Positions 45,300 to 56,140 are shown, counted from the stretch's first letter. The stretch: DNA of 64,000 nucleotides from Hybos culiciformis (GCA_964007475.1 OZ023273.1:77723737-77787736), one strand, 5' to 3'. Numbers and translations: made by a program. Notes: generated by a model from the letters alone, not told the origin.

Positions 45300-46277
45300 A
45301 TAAATTACTTGATCGATATCTATACTATCAATGCCAAAATATACCTATGTTGTTTCTCAAGGCTTTAATAAAATTATTTGTAACGAGTTTAGTGCGTCCA
45401 ATATTATAAATTTGTTTTATAGGATATAATGTTTATAACTTTAGTGGTTACATGATCTCTGTAAAAAAAATAAAACAAAAACATGAAACATGAAATGAAA
45501 TGTGATCACTTTTCTTACTTATTTTTCTCCCGGGAAATTCGTACTTTTTTTAGCGTTTATTATCTTATTAACTACAACAGGATTAACAAATGCTTGTTTA
45601 AATACATATATACATATAACTGTCTTGTCATAGTAAGTGGTAAAACATGTTTGAAAATTAGTTGGGACTTTAGTGATATACCTATTATCCGGTGTCTAAA
45701 TTTTTTATGAATGATCACAAGATTATGTTAATTCTATTGTGAAAATAAGATTGCACGAAAAAGCTGTGAATATTGCAGAACGCTGCCCACAATATTGAAA
45801 AATAGTTCATTCAACTCGCTATTAAAAAACTGATTTTTGAATAGGATAGTTTTTTTTTCACAATTAAATTTTTAAAAAGAAATAGCATCTCGATACTTAA
45901 ATTTATGCATCTGTCAACGTTTCCAATATGTTTTACATCCATTTTATAGCAATATTCAATTGCATTAATTCATATATGAAATTATACAGTTTTCAACTAA
46001 GTTCTCAAATAAGTTTTTAGCTACATTTTAATTTTATAATATGTATTATAAAATTATAAAACACTATTTATTAATTAAAATTTTTTCCATTTATATAAAT
46101 TAAAATAAAAAATCAAAGAGCGCCTAATTTGCAAATTTTTTTGAACCAAATTTGCTACAATTTTACTTAGCTCTGTGTTTTGCTTCAAAAATAGAATATG
46201 TATAAAAAATAATAAATTAGTGGCTGATAAAAACATTTTGGTTTGTTTAAATATCTCAAAAAAACTAATTATTATAA
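45300..46277. other. AT-rich spacer
   Basis: No gene or structured repeat recognised. Confidence 0.5.
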
Positions 46278-46460
46278 AAAAGATTTAAAAACTATGAATA
46301 ACAGTGGCTACAAATGATGGGCTGCTCAGTGCAAAATGTAAATAAAAATAAAAATCAGTCCATCAGTCCAAAAGCAGTCCATTATTTGTAGCCACTGTTA
46401 TTTCATAGTTTAAATCTTAAGTATAAACTTCTGTAGGCAGTTCTATGACTGCTTCGTGTG
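46278..46460. mobile_element. Palindromic (foldback) element, copy B, loop inverted
   Basis: The right arm and outer flank (TTCTGTAGGCAGTTCTATGA, then CTGCTTCGTGTG) are collinear with copy A. The loop, however, reads GGGCTGCTCAGTGCAAAATG...CCATCAGTCCAAAAGCAGTC, the reverse complement of the copy A loop. The outer left arm is truncated. Confidence 0.85.
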
Positions 46461-47085
46461 TTTTTTTTTTTTTTACCAAAACGAAGTACAGATACTTAAA
46501 TTAAGAGAAAAATTTTAACTTTAAAAATTATGACGCTGTACGGAAATTAATTAGATCAATCTGCAAAAATTAATTGACCAATTTATTATCTCTCCCACTT
46601 TGGTATTTTGTATTTGGCGTAACTACATTATTATGTTAAAAAAATAAAAAAAAAAAAAAATTTCATGAAATTCTCAGTATCGGGGGATCGAACTTGGCAC
46701 CTTCAGAATTGTAATCCGATATTCTATCCACTCAGCCATATTGCCCTTATGATTTCAGCTTTCTAAAATAACATAAAAGAGCACTTGTCTTCTTTAATAA
46801 TTAAAATCCCCGGAATTTATTTTAAACATTTCTCTCTTATTTCCTTTCACTAATCGTATTCATGAACCCGTTTATTTCATTCTACTAACCGTATTCATGA
46901 ACTTTAAAGAACTAACCGTATTCATGAACCTTAAAGAACTTGAATTTTTATATTATTTAGAAGACTCTTTATATGATTTTAGAAAGCAAAAATTATATGT
47001 CCGTATGGCTTAGTGGATAGAACACCAGACTAATAAGTTTGAAGGTGCCAGGTTCGAACCCAATTATGGTTTTTTTTTTTTTTAA
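46460..47085. repeat. Duplicated block with two head-to-head tRNA-like sequences, copy 2
   Basis: Collinear with 44,100-44,745. The minus-strand tRNA-like sequence is at about 46,675-46,745 (loop TTACAAT instead of TTCCAAT) and the plus-strand one at about 46,998-47,067 (GTCCGTATGGCTTAGTGGAT, box B GGTTCGAACCC). Confidence 0.85.
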
Positions 47086-47092
47086 TATTTGA

Positions 47093-47165
47093 AAAATGAT
47101 GACGGACGATTCTCAGAAAAATGATGACGGACGATTCTCAGAAAAATGATGACAATTCTGAGAAA
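47093..47165. repeat. 25-bp tandem repeat, about three units
   Basis: AAAATGATGACGGACGATTC plus TCAGA is repeated twice, with a third unit shortened. Confidence 0.85.
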
Positions 47166-47369
47166 AATTCTATATGAAAATGGATTTTTACCCTCTACCA
47201 AATTTCTTCCAACGCCGCTAAAGAAGTATAAACTTCAAAAACCATATAGATAGAATTAAAAAAATGTACATTAACAGAATTAAAGATCAACTGATTTTGT
47301 TGTTAATATTTATTTAGTTTATTTCTTTTTCGAATTAGTGAAATTCTATCATAGGAAACAGAAACGCTG

Positions 47370-47761
47370 TTTGTCTGTTTGTCTATTCCGAATAGGCACC
47401 TAAACCGCTCAGCCGATCGTTTTCAAACTTACAATATTTCTTTGTCTCAGATCGAGGGTCGTTATAGGTTATTTTCAAATATGATTAGCCTCCTAACTAG
47501 CGATCTCCCCTGAGGGCCCACTTCAAAAGTTCGTCCGATTTCATTCAAATTTGGTATGTAAAGAGAGGACCTGATTACACACAAATTTCGTAACAAAAAA
47601 TTTATTTCCGATTTCATTCAAATTTGGTACGTAAAAAGAGGAAATAATTACACACAAATTTCGTAACAATTTCATTCAAATTTGGTAAATAAAAAGAGGA
47701 AACGATTAAACACGTACATTTCGTAACAAAAAATTGATTGATCCTACCCAGCGACCACGAG
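47370..47761 (+). repeat. Tandem units of a dispersed (Helitron-like) repeat
   Basis: The block CCTAAACCGCTCAGCCGATC matches 24,690-24,715. It is followed by about three units of TTTCATTCAAATTTGGTA + AAAAAGAGGAAA + ATTTCGTAACAAAAAA. The array resumes at 48,479-48,660 after the inserted hAT element. Confidence 0.75.
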
Positions 47762-47769
47762 GGGCGGAC

Positions 47770-48470
47770 TAGGGAATGCATTTTTTTAATAAAAATTTAA
47801 TTCCGGATTTTCGGAATTGTCTTGAAATGAAATCCGGAATTTCGGTTTACACCGGTATTTCATATAAAAATTAAAATATATTAAAAAATTAAATTAAATT
47901 ATTCTTTAACATAAATATTAGTTTATTTAGTTCAAAACATTAAAATTATAACAAATTAAATTATGAAATATTTTTTATTAAAATAAAATTTTATACTTTT
48001 CAATAAACCGAAAGCGAATAAACTGAATGGAAAAATAAAAATTTGAAACACAAAGTATCCAATGTTTTATCGTTGAGTTTTAATCGAATTTTAATTAAAA
48101 ATGTTCCTGCAGCGTTGTTAATAAGTTATGTTAGAGATTGCCCAAAAGTGTTCCTCGGTGGCCCGGCCCCCCTTGATCCTAAAATTTAATTTCACTTCGA
48201 ATTCCAAATAAATCACTGAACTCGGAACTCCAACTTATTTTGTTAATGTTGATTAATGTGAAAAAAAGTTTTACGTATTTGCAGACTTGCGATAGCTACT
48301 TAGATTTTAATTTTTGTGAATTTTAATGCTTTATGCCTAAATAATAAAAAAAAATAAACAATTGATCAAAATTCCCGCCAGTAAAAGTTCTTCCAAATTC
48401 GAAAAATTCGGAATTTAGCATTTTGAATTCCGAATTTTTTGAAATTTGAAAACCGGTTTTGCATTCCCTA
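47770..48470. mobile_element. 701-bp hAT-type element with perfect 8-bp duplication
   Basis: TAGGGAATGCA (47,770-47,780) and TGCATTCCCTA (48,460-48,470) form perfect inverted ends. GGGCGGAC is duplicated on both sides (47,762-47,769 and 48,471-48,478), inside a tandem repeat. Subterminal CCGG/GAATTC(C)GGA motifs recur. There is no transposase. Confidence 0.92.
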
Positions 48471-48478
48471 GGGCGGAC

Positions 48479-48660
48479 TTCTAAAGTTCGTGTGATTTTA
48501 TTCAAATTTGGTAAATAAAAAGAGGAAACGATTAAACATATCAATTTTGTAACAAAATATTGATTGATCCTACCCAGCGACTTCTAAAGTTCGTCCGATT
48601 TCATTCAAATTTGGTACGTAAAACAGAATAAATGATTACACACAAATTTCATAAGAAAAA
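48479..48660 (+). repeat. Continuation of the interrupted tandem repeat
   Basis: Two further units of TTTATTCAAATTTGGTAAAT / TTTCATTCAAATTTGGTACG type, matching 47,540-47,740. Confidence 0.75.
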
Positions 48661-48884
48661 ATTTAGCCCCTCTTCCACTTACAAAAGTAAATCAGTCAGA
48701 GTCCGTAGCCAAATAAATATTTGCAAGTAAATAAAGAAGTTAAACTTCTTTCTTGAGCTTATGAGGATGAGGCTCACACATATTTTTTTTTGTACATTAA
48801 TACGTTGTTGTACCATAAGTTATTAAATTTTTGGAAGTGTTTGTGATACAGCGTAATTTCGTAGTAAATAATGTGAGTTGTGGA

Positions 48885-49290
48885 TCTAGTAATCACGTTC
48901 ATTTTTGGAGTAGGTATCAGAATGTAAATTTATTCTCGAAAGTGCATCAGAATTTGTGTCAATTTTTCCTTGTTTATACACAAAGTCAAAGTCATAATCC
49001 GACAAATCTAATCGCATTCTTTTTAACTTTGAAGACGGATTCTTTTAGACTAACCAAAGCTCTACGGTCAGTGCCAGCGATGGGGTAGAAATTATATGTT
49101 TGGTCTGTAAAATTAATGACCCATTGTATATCTAATAGCTTTCTTTCACTATATGCACTTATTTAGTTCGTGTTTTGTAAGAGTTCTACAAATCTTGATC
49201 AATTTCAAATTGGCTTAAAACAGCACCTAAAGTAAGTATTTGTAGCTTCCGTTGGACTAAGAAATGGTTTTGTAAAATCTGGATACTATA
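48885..49290 (-). pseudogene. Ty3/gypsy-type pol fragment (RT end to RNase H)
   Basis: On the minus strand from about 49,285: PDFTKPF, a decayed RNase H start, SERKLLDIQWVINF, a TDxRALxxL-like block (GTDRRALVSL) and then RLDLSDYDFDFVYKQGKIDT followed by NSDALSRI. The order and spacing match the RT-RNase H part of Ty3/gypsy retrotransposons. Several stops and frameshifts are present, and no LTRs, integrase or gag were found. Confidence 0.8.
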
Positions 49291-49835
49291 AAATGGGTGG
49301 ATTCATTAACTTATTGTTGGTCGACGAATTAACAGATAAGTGCTTGCAGATGAAATAATTGTGTACACCTATACTGATTTTGAAATTTACTTTGTCTTTT
49401 TTTAACTTTTTTATATACATCTTTTTTTATTTTTTTTTTTTGTAATCAATCAAACGGTTTTGAATTTCTTCATTCTATCTTTGAAAAGAAGCGGAAGAAA
49501 ACGGAAAAAAATTGTTCATCCTGCACCAGGACAATTTAAAATTAAAGTTATTTGAAGTAGTTTCAACGTTAAACTTAAGAAAAAACAATTGTGAATTCAA
49601 ATCATTCGTTTGAACATCAAGGGTAATTAAAATTAATTTTTTTTTTTTTATTGTATTTTAATTTTAGGGATAAAATCACAATTACAAGAATTATATAATC
49701 AAGTATGAAAATAGAATTAAATATATTTTTTCGGTTGATGTTGATATTTATATTGGTTAATCAAACAACGATTTTTTCGCCTAATGACATTATTTTATTC
49801 GCTTGTTTTGTACGATGGTCATTAATTTAAATCAA
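49291..49835. other. AT-rich spacer
   Basis: No recognisable feature. Confidence 0.5.
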
Positions 49836-49837
49836 AA

Positions 49838-50860
49838 TGGCGGATGAGAAAATCTGCAATCAAGACGGTATTTAATGCGACGATAGTTGTGAAAGCTGAT
49901 ATCGCTACACGTGTGTGAGTGTCGACGATATGGTGGCTGATCCTGAATGAGTCTGTTTGTTTACGGTGCTCTGCGGAGGTCGAATCGGAAACTGATTCAA
50001 ATAATCAACTCATCCAAGAAGATTCTACAAAAGTTTCGTAACTTTAGACAATAGTAATGTTATCATATTGAAAGAGGAACTAAAAAAAAATGCAGATTTT
50101 TTTACAAGAAACAAAATTTAAAAAAATTGTGATACAAAATATAGTGGTGTCCGGAAGCCAGAAACAGAATTTAAAAAAAAATTTGATACAAAATATAGTG
50201 GTATCCGATTCAAGAAAAGTTAAATTTATTAAATAAAAAAGAGACCACAGTTGTAAACACCAATATGATGAATTAAATACTGGCAGGAGTTCAAGCAAGT
50301 CAAAGATCCACTTGATTCACCGAAAGAGCATCCAAAGGGAACTACAATTGAAAGGTTATACGCACAAGAAGAAATTGAAAAACAAAATGTCTGGCTTCAT
50401 TACAATTTACAAAGAAACTACATCTGTTGGCAGGTACACAGAAACAAAAAAAAAGCAAGGTTAGCTAAATCCCAAAGAAACGCGCTGCTTATTTTCCTCA
50501 AAAGCATCTGTTATTACCCAAGAATTGAGGATTGTTTATGGAATAAAGGAAGTACTATCAGTATATCTTCCGAAAGACTTGCGTAAGTTTCCAAATAATT
50601 AAAAATGAACGGGACCCAAAATTAAAAGAATTTGCAATAAATAGTACCGATAAAAATATTTGGTACTACCAAACAAGCCTGGGTAGAAACTTACGCTTTA
50701 TTTGATGACGATTCACGTAATTACCATGATAGACGAAGAATTATTTGATGAACTAAATATTGAAGAAAACCTGAAGCTCTGAAACTACAATAGACATAAG
50801 ACATTCAAATATAGGAGAGTTCGAATGGGCTTCATTGCATATTGCTCCAGTTGCTGTTGG
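49838..50860 (+). pseudogene. Decayed coding sequence, family unknown
   Basis: ATGGCGGATGAG at 49,838 starts MADEKICNQDG and then TAA. Further frames look coding in pieces: ESETDSNNQLIQEDSTKVS (about 49,985), EFKQVKDPLDSPKEHPKGTT and IERLYAQEEIEKQNVWLHYN (50,290-50,410), and DEELFDELNIEENLK (about 50,735). Stops and shifts separate them. This looks like a processed or transposon-borne gene in decay. I cannot name it. Confidence 0.4.
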
Positions 50861-50884
50861 AACATCTGTACACGGTTAAAAAAA

Positions 50885-51400
50885 ATAGGGTAAAATTAAT
50901 AATTTTAAAAAAATCAATTTGATTTATACGATTTTGCATATAAATGTTATAAATCGCTCAGATACAAAACCTAATAATAAGCCTAAGAATAAATTCGATA
51001 TAAAAATTTATAAATTAAATAAAAATTGAAATATATTTTATAAAATGAAGATTATCATTTAGTTTGATATTTTTTTTACAAAATAAAGAAGAAAATTTAT
51101 AAAAATAATTATATTTTTTATTATTTTCATACAACATTTTTTATGTGTAATATTGATAAATAAAAAATATAAAATTCATAAATTTTCTTTGTTTTTTTTT
51201 TTAAAGTAAAAAACTAGGATAAAATTAATAATTTTGGAAAAATCAATTCCATTTATACGATTTTACTGATCAAATTAATAAATTCCACAGATATAAAACT
51301 AAATAATAAGTCTAAGTATAAATTCGATATAAAAATTTATAAATTAAGTAATAAATTGAAATATATTTTATAAAATGAAGATTATCAATTTGCTTTATTT
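50885..51400. repeat. Direct repeat pair, spacing about 325 bp
   Basis: The block AAATTCGATATAAAAATTTA...TATATTTTATAAAATGAAGA and its upstream part (ATAAAATTAATAATTTT) occur at 50,888-51,070 and again at 51,218-51,390. Confidence 0.7.
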
Positions 51401-51461
51401 ATCTTGTATAAATTACTATTTATACAATTTATATTTTCTATTTAATACATTGTTGTATATT

Positions 51462-51705
51462 ACTGACATAGCTCAGTGGAAGACTCTACATCACATTGAA
51501 CACAGCGGTTAAGCGACGTCAAGTAGTGATAGTACTTAGATGGGTAAAAAAGGCAAAAAAAAAAAACAAAACAAAACAAAAAAAAAACAAAAAAAACAAA
51601 AAAAAACAAAAAAATAGTTTTTTTAAAAAAAACAAAAAAAAAAACAAAAAAAAATCAAAAAAAAAACAAAAAAAAAGAACCAAAAAAAACAAAAAAAGTG
51701 TAAAA
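51462..51705 (+). mobile_element. Retroposon-like unit with a 5S rRNA-derived head and A-rich tail
   Basis: ATCACATTGAACACA (about 51,491) matches 5S rRNA near positions 10-25. After a gap, GTTAAGCGACGTC and AGTACTTAGATGGGT match 5S box A and box C with normal spacing. Upstream, TAGCTCAGTGGAAGAC is a tRNA-like box A. Directly after the 5S part comes about 150 bp of A runs broken by single C. The order (pol III promoter, A-rich tail) fits a SINE3-like retroposon or a retroposed 5S pseudogene. The ORF across the tail is compositional. Confidence 0.65.
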
Positions 51706-52236
51706 CTCCAGCCCAGCCTCCACCTTTTATACTTTTTTTATCAAATTTAGTGATAAATTTCAAGAATACAATTTATTTCGACACTCGGATAAAATTCATC
51801 CATAAATTTATAAATTTAATATTTGAATTTTATTAAATATTTGATAAAAAATATATATATAATTAATAAAAAAAAATATTAAATTATTGATAAAAAAGAA
51901 TTTATAAATTTATTCAAAAAAATTTATGGACCTATATGTATACGAAAATATATTAATTTCATCAGCTTTTTTTTAACCGTGTAGCATTTGATAAAAATTT
52001 ATATTTGGTCAAAAATTTATATTTGGCCAAACAAAGTTTGAATGTAGAGTAAATAACTAAACGTAAACCCCACATTTGAGTAGGTTTAAATTATTGAATT
52101 TAAAGAATGTTCAGCCTAAATTATCAATAGATTTACCTGACTCTAAATACATGTTTCTAGACAAGTATAGAACATCCAGAGATAAGAATGCACCCATAGC
52201 CAGTAAATCTAAATTTGATTCATGGCTCGTCTAGTC
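51706..52236. other. AT-rich spacer
   Basis: No gene recognised. Confidence 0.5.
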
Positions 52237-52564
52237 CTGCGTTTCCCAAAGTGTAAATCTAGGGTTCCGCCAATTGATATCTATGGATCCGTGAATCTAA
52301 ATGAATTTTCTTAGACTTTTTAAAAAAAAAAAGTGTTATCTCAGTTCGATTTTATAAAAAAAAAACAAATTTTATAAAAAAGATGCATAATTTTATTTAA
52401 TTTAGAAAAATATCATATCAAATCGATTTTTATTTTAAGTTTTTTTCTTTAATTGAGAAAATTATATATTTCTTTACCATCAAATATATTTTTTTTAATT
52501 TTCAGTGAGTCAAAAATTTTAAACCAAAAACGGTTCCTTGATAAAAATAGTTTGGAGAACGCTG
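52237..52564. mobile_element. Charlie-like hAT miniature element
   Basis: CTGCGTTTCCCAAAGTG at the left and the reverse complement of TTTGGAGAACGCTG at the right (CAGCGTTCTCCAAA) resemble the hAT-Charlie end style. An 8-bp duplication is not evident, so this is based on the ends only. Confidence 0.45.
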
Positions 52565-52654
52565 AAATCCTACAATAGAATCTTACAATAGAATCTTACA
52601 ATCTTACAATAGAATCAATGAAATTTCGGCAATCCGTAGGACTATCATTTATTT

Positions 52655-52795
52655 CATCAAGCTACAAAAGATGAGTTGCATCAAATAGTAAGAAATTATT
52701 TTTTAACTGAAAATTTTGGAGTTACTGATACTAAATGAATTTTAATTGGAAAAAAGGAACAAATAGCTATAAAAATAAACATTAAAATTTGAAAA
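52655..52795 (+). pseudogene. BEL/Pao-like pol fragment
   Basis: The plus-strand frame reads TKDELHQIVRNYFLTENFGV, then TDTK and a stop. The pattern ...L..IV..YF.TENFGV is characteristic of the segment between protease and reverse transcriptase in BEL/Pao elements. Only about 45 codons survive. Confidence 0.5.
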
Positions 52796-52949
52796 TCAGC
52801 AATATACCATGAAGAAAGTTTGTACTCTTGGATAAAGAAAAATTTTTGTCTTTGATGTTTTAGAACGAACTGTGTAATTTATTTAATATAATTAATTAAG
52901 TATAAACAAAATGAGAATTATGAAATTTAAAATACAATTTCAATTATGT

Positions 52950-53045
52950 GTTAGAAAATAAAAACTGTTTGCACACTTTGCATTGTATGCATTTTCTTAT
53001 CTTTAAATTAAATTAATTTAGCTAAAAATTTACAAATTTATTGCA
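52950..53045. repeat. Dispersed repeat, inverted copy of 3.4-3.5 kb
   Basis: Reverse complement of the block at 3,390-3,525 (AAACTGTTTGCACACTTTGC, then ATTGTATGCATTTTCTTATC). Confidence 0.65.
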
Positions 53046-53359
53046 ATATATGGCTTGTTAAAAAAAACCTGTCATTAATTTCAAATTATAAATATTTTAT
53101 TTATAAAAATTTTAATTTAAATATATCAATATATTGGAACAGATTGTCATTCATTTCAAATAATAATAAAAAAAATAATTAAAGTATTTAAAAAGAATTT
53201 TTTTTGGTCAATAAAATTGAATTTAATGCTAATTTTTCATGGAAAATTCACGGAATTTTAAGGTAACTAATTTTTGTTTTCAGTGGGCTCAAAAATAAGT
53301 CCAATTGTTAGGATATTTTATTTAAAAAAATGTAAATTGTTAATGTTAGAATTGACAAT

Positions 53360-53805
53360 GTATTCAAAACAATATTGGTGTTCATGGAAAATATTGCCTA
53401 AATTTTTCCTCGTTGCAAGACCGAGGACTCCATAACTCTTCTTAGAAATACAGTCAAAACTAGTTTAACTGGGCTTCTATTATCCGGGAAACTATTATCC
53501 GCCGAAATTTCACTCCGGTGCTATTTCACTCTTTCGCTCTAACATTCGAGCTAATTTTCTAATTTTCAGTGATTTTTATTTTTAATTTCTGAATTGTCCG
53601 GGGTTTTATTTTGGAACCGGGCTGCACAGATAAACGAATTTTGACTGGATATTAATAATTATAAGTTTATATCATTTTTAGGAAACCGTATATCATTACT
53701 GTTTTAAGGGTTGTTATCTTACGAAATTCTAGTGCGTCGCCATTTCCACTGCAACGAGATAAAATTTAGGCAATATTGGCATTCACACCAATATTGTTTG
53801 AGTAC
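53360..53805. mobile_element. Inverted-repeat DNA element with about 50-bp ends
   Basis: GTATTCAAAACAATATTGGT at the left and the reverse complement GTACTCAAACAATATTGGTG at the right begin arms that continue through ATTGCCTAAATTTT and CTCGTTGCA. The interior hosts a pogo-like element at 53,451-53,647. Confidence 0.75.
53451..53647. mobile_element. Pogo/Tigger-like miniature element nested in the previous one
   Basis: CAGTCAAAACTAGTTTAACT at the left mirrors the right end (reverse complement CAGTCAAAATTCGTTTATCT). The TTATCCGGG and TATTATCCG motifs are common in pogo-like ends. TA stands before the left end; the right flank is GA, so one target base pair has diverged. Confidence 0.65.
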
Positions 53806-54537
53806 ACATAATTAACTTCAAAACCCTAGAATAGACATAAAAAGCCAATGTGCGCAGATGAAAAGTTAAGTGTTGTTTTCATATTAAAAACATTACAGTT
53901 CTTGAAGAATATATTTTCAAAATCTCTTTTAACACAAAGGTTAACTACCTGATGTTGAAGATTTTATACCAAAAATTTAATTTTAATTGAATTTTTTTAG
54001 TCCCTCCACTTTACATTATATAAAGATTCATTATTTTCTATAAAATCTATTAAAATCTCGTCATCTTTGAATTCCAAATTAAATTAGAATTTTATGACCG
54101 TAATGATACGTTACGTTGATAACTGCCTCTTTCTAGGAAACCAAATTATCTAATTTTTGTACTCAACGTTTTACTGTCGCTATATTACGGAATAATTTCC
54201 AAAATAAATAAAATAAAATAAAATATTATGTTTAAAATTTTTTTTTTTATTAAATTACTTTTCAATATTTCAGTACTTTATTGCAATTCTAAAACTCACA
54301 GCTTTTATATTCACATCAGCCATAAACTATTTTGAAATCATTATTTCGTTTTACTTAAAAAAAAAACAGAGTTATTTACTAAATATATTCATTGATTTGT
54401 TGAACAAAATAAAAAAAAGTAAAAATAAATCGTTTCCTTTTTCAGGAGTTAAGTATAGAAAACTTAAGGTATATATTTCTATTAAGATACTTATATCTAC
54501 ATATTTACATATTATGGAAATTAAAAAAAAGATGACA
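53806..54537. other. AT-rich spacer
   Basis: No recognisable feature. Confidence 0.5.
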
Positions 54538-54680
54538 TGAAATAACGCCCAAGGTATTAACACCCAAAAGGCGTTATTTCCCTCCGTAGTGGGAAATAAA
54601 GCCCAAATTGCGTTTGGACTTTATTTCACACAGAAAATATGAAGGATTAACACCCAAATGAAAGTAAAGAGTGAATGAAG
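54538..54680. repeat. Two adjacent perfect-stem hairpins
   Basis: GAAATAACGCC...GGCGTTATTTC (54,539-54,580) is followed directly by GAAATAAAGCCCAAA...TTTGGACTTTATTTC (54,583-54,630). ATTAACACCCAAA is repeated at 54,556 and 54,646. Possibly part of a small inverted-repeat element. Confidence 0.7.
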
Positions 54681-55200
54681 GCCTAAAAAAAGTTTTAATT
54701 CAAATTAGTGGATTTTTATTTTTATTTGCAGCACCATCTGTTTTTTGTGCGTTCGGCAAAATTTTGTTCTTGGCACTAATCCGAGTCCTTCGAGCCATTC
54801 CTTGCTAATTCCCTATTCGAAATTCTTGAAAACAGCTTGAAAAAATTCCATTTTTCGCTTTTACTGAAAATAAGAAATATCTTAATTTAATATGTAATTC
54901 TTTTGGAAAAAGTCAAATTACTTACTTGTTTTCCATTCTTTCTAAACTATCGCAAGTTATAATTTTTAAAAATTAAGAAAAAATATCCAGAACACATAGT
55001 GAATGCCTTTTTTTATAGAAGGCACGTATAAAACCAGGCTCCTAGTTGCCACATTTGGTTGTCAGTTGATCAAGTTTTCAATCTAGTGAAGTGGAAAATA
55101 GTGACAGAATTAAAATAATCCAACTATACGAAATGATGCAGAATCCAAAGAAGTCCTATAAATATTATAGTTGTAATCCCAGCAAAAAGCTTTTAGTATA
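54681..55200. other. Spacer with a possible core promoter
   Basis: TATAAAA at 55,027-55,033 is followed at 55,062 by an arthropod initiator-like TCAGTT. The spacing (about 37 bp to the A) is longer than ideal. No ORF follows, so this is a weak candidate. Confidence 0.25.
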
Positions 55201-55214
55201 AGGTACTTTGGGTG

Positions 55215-56140
55215 GCACTACGAAATAAGGTACTTTGATTGGCACTACGAAATAATTTATACGAGAAATACGACATTATTCATATGATAAATAATGTCGT
55301 TTTAAAAGCGACATTATTTATACGAAAAAACCGACATTATTCAAATAATCTCGTTTTTTTCGTATAAATAATGGCGCTTTTAAAACGACATTATTTATCC
55401 TATGAATAATGTCGTTTTTTTTTTTGATAAATAATGTCGCTTTCAAACCGACATTATTTATCGTATGAACAATGCCGTTTTTATTTCGTATGAATAATGT
55501 CTAAGATGGAAATGACTCCGAAATAATTTACACGGACATAATTTATACGAGAAAAACGACCGCCGCAAATCCCACTGACCAACCGCCCGCCCGCCGCCTT
55601 GCTGCCCCCCTTCCCGTGTATACCTCACAATATCTCCGAAAAAATTTTGTGTTCAAAAGGGGTAGGGGGGCAGCAGGGCGGGTGGCGGGCGGGCGGTTGG
55701 TCAGTGGGATTTGCGGCGCCCCACTGACCAACCGTCCGCCCGCCCACCGCCCTGCTGCCCCCCCCTTCCCCTTTTGCTTAGAACACAATATTCGCGGTTG
55801 TGTCAGTTCACCTACATTTTGTACGGCCAACATTCGTTTTTACTCACATACGATAAATAGTGTCGTTTTAAAAATGACATTATTCATAGGATCAAAAAAC
55901 GACTTTATTCATGTAGAAATAATGTCGTTTAGAAGCGACATAATTTATACGAAAAAAAAACGACTTTATTCATATGATAAATAATGTCGTTTTAAAAGCG
56001 GCATTATTTATACAAAAAAAACGATTTTATTCATATATAATTTATGACGTGCCTGAAAGCGACATAATTTATTTGTATGGTAGGAATAATGTCGTTTTTT
56101 CGTATAAATTATGTCCGTATAAATTATTTTGGGATCCCAC
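55215..56140. mobile_element. Hyper-palindromic repeat array around a GC-rich core
   Basis: Both flanks (55,245-55,560 and 55,840-56,130) consist of alternating inverted units such as GATAAATAATGTCGTTTT and CGACATTATTTATACG. The outer ends share GAAATAATTTATACG / GTATAAATTATTTT in mirror order. The centre (55,561-55,800) is a GC-rich inverted repeat. The overlapping ORFs on both strands follow the palindromes and are unlikely to be genes. Confidence 0.8.
55561..55790. repeat. GC-rich inverted repeat core with GTCAGTGGGATTTGCGGC ends
   Basis: CCGCAAATCCCACTGACCAA occurs at the left and, as its reverse complement followed by a third partial copy (CCCCACTGACCAACC), in the middle (55,700-55,740). 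The arms include C/G-only stretches. It shares ends with 35,236-35,467 and 63,640-63,672. Confidence 0.75.

Noticed and set aside
51496..51750. Lys/Asn-rich 84-residue protein
   Set aside because: It translates the A-rich tail of the 5S-derived retroposon-like sequence.
55543..55984. Arg/Gly/Ala-rich ORFs on both strands
   Set aside because: They arise from the GC-rich inverted repeat, which reads open in mirrored frames.
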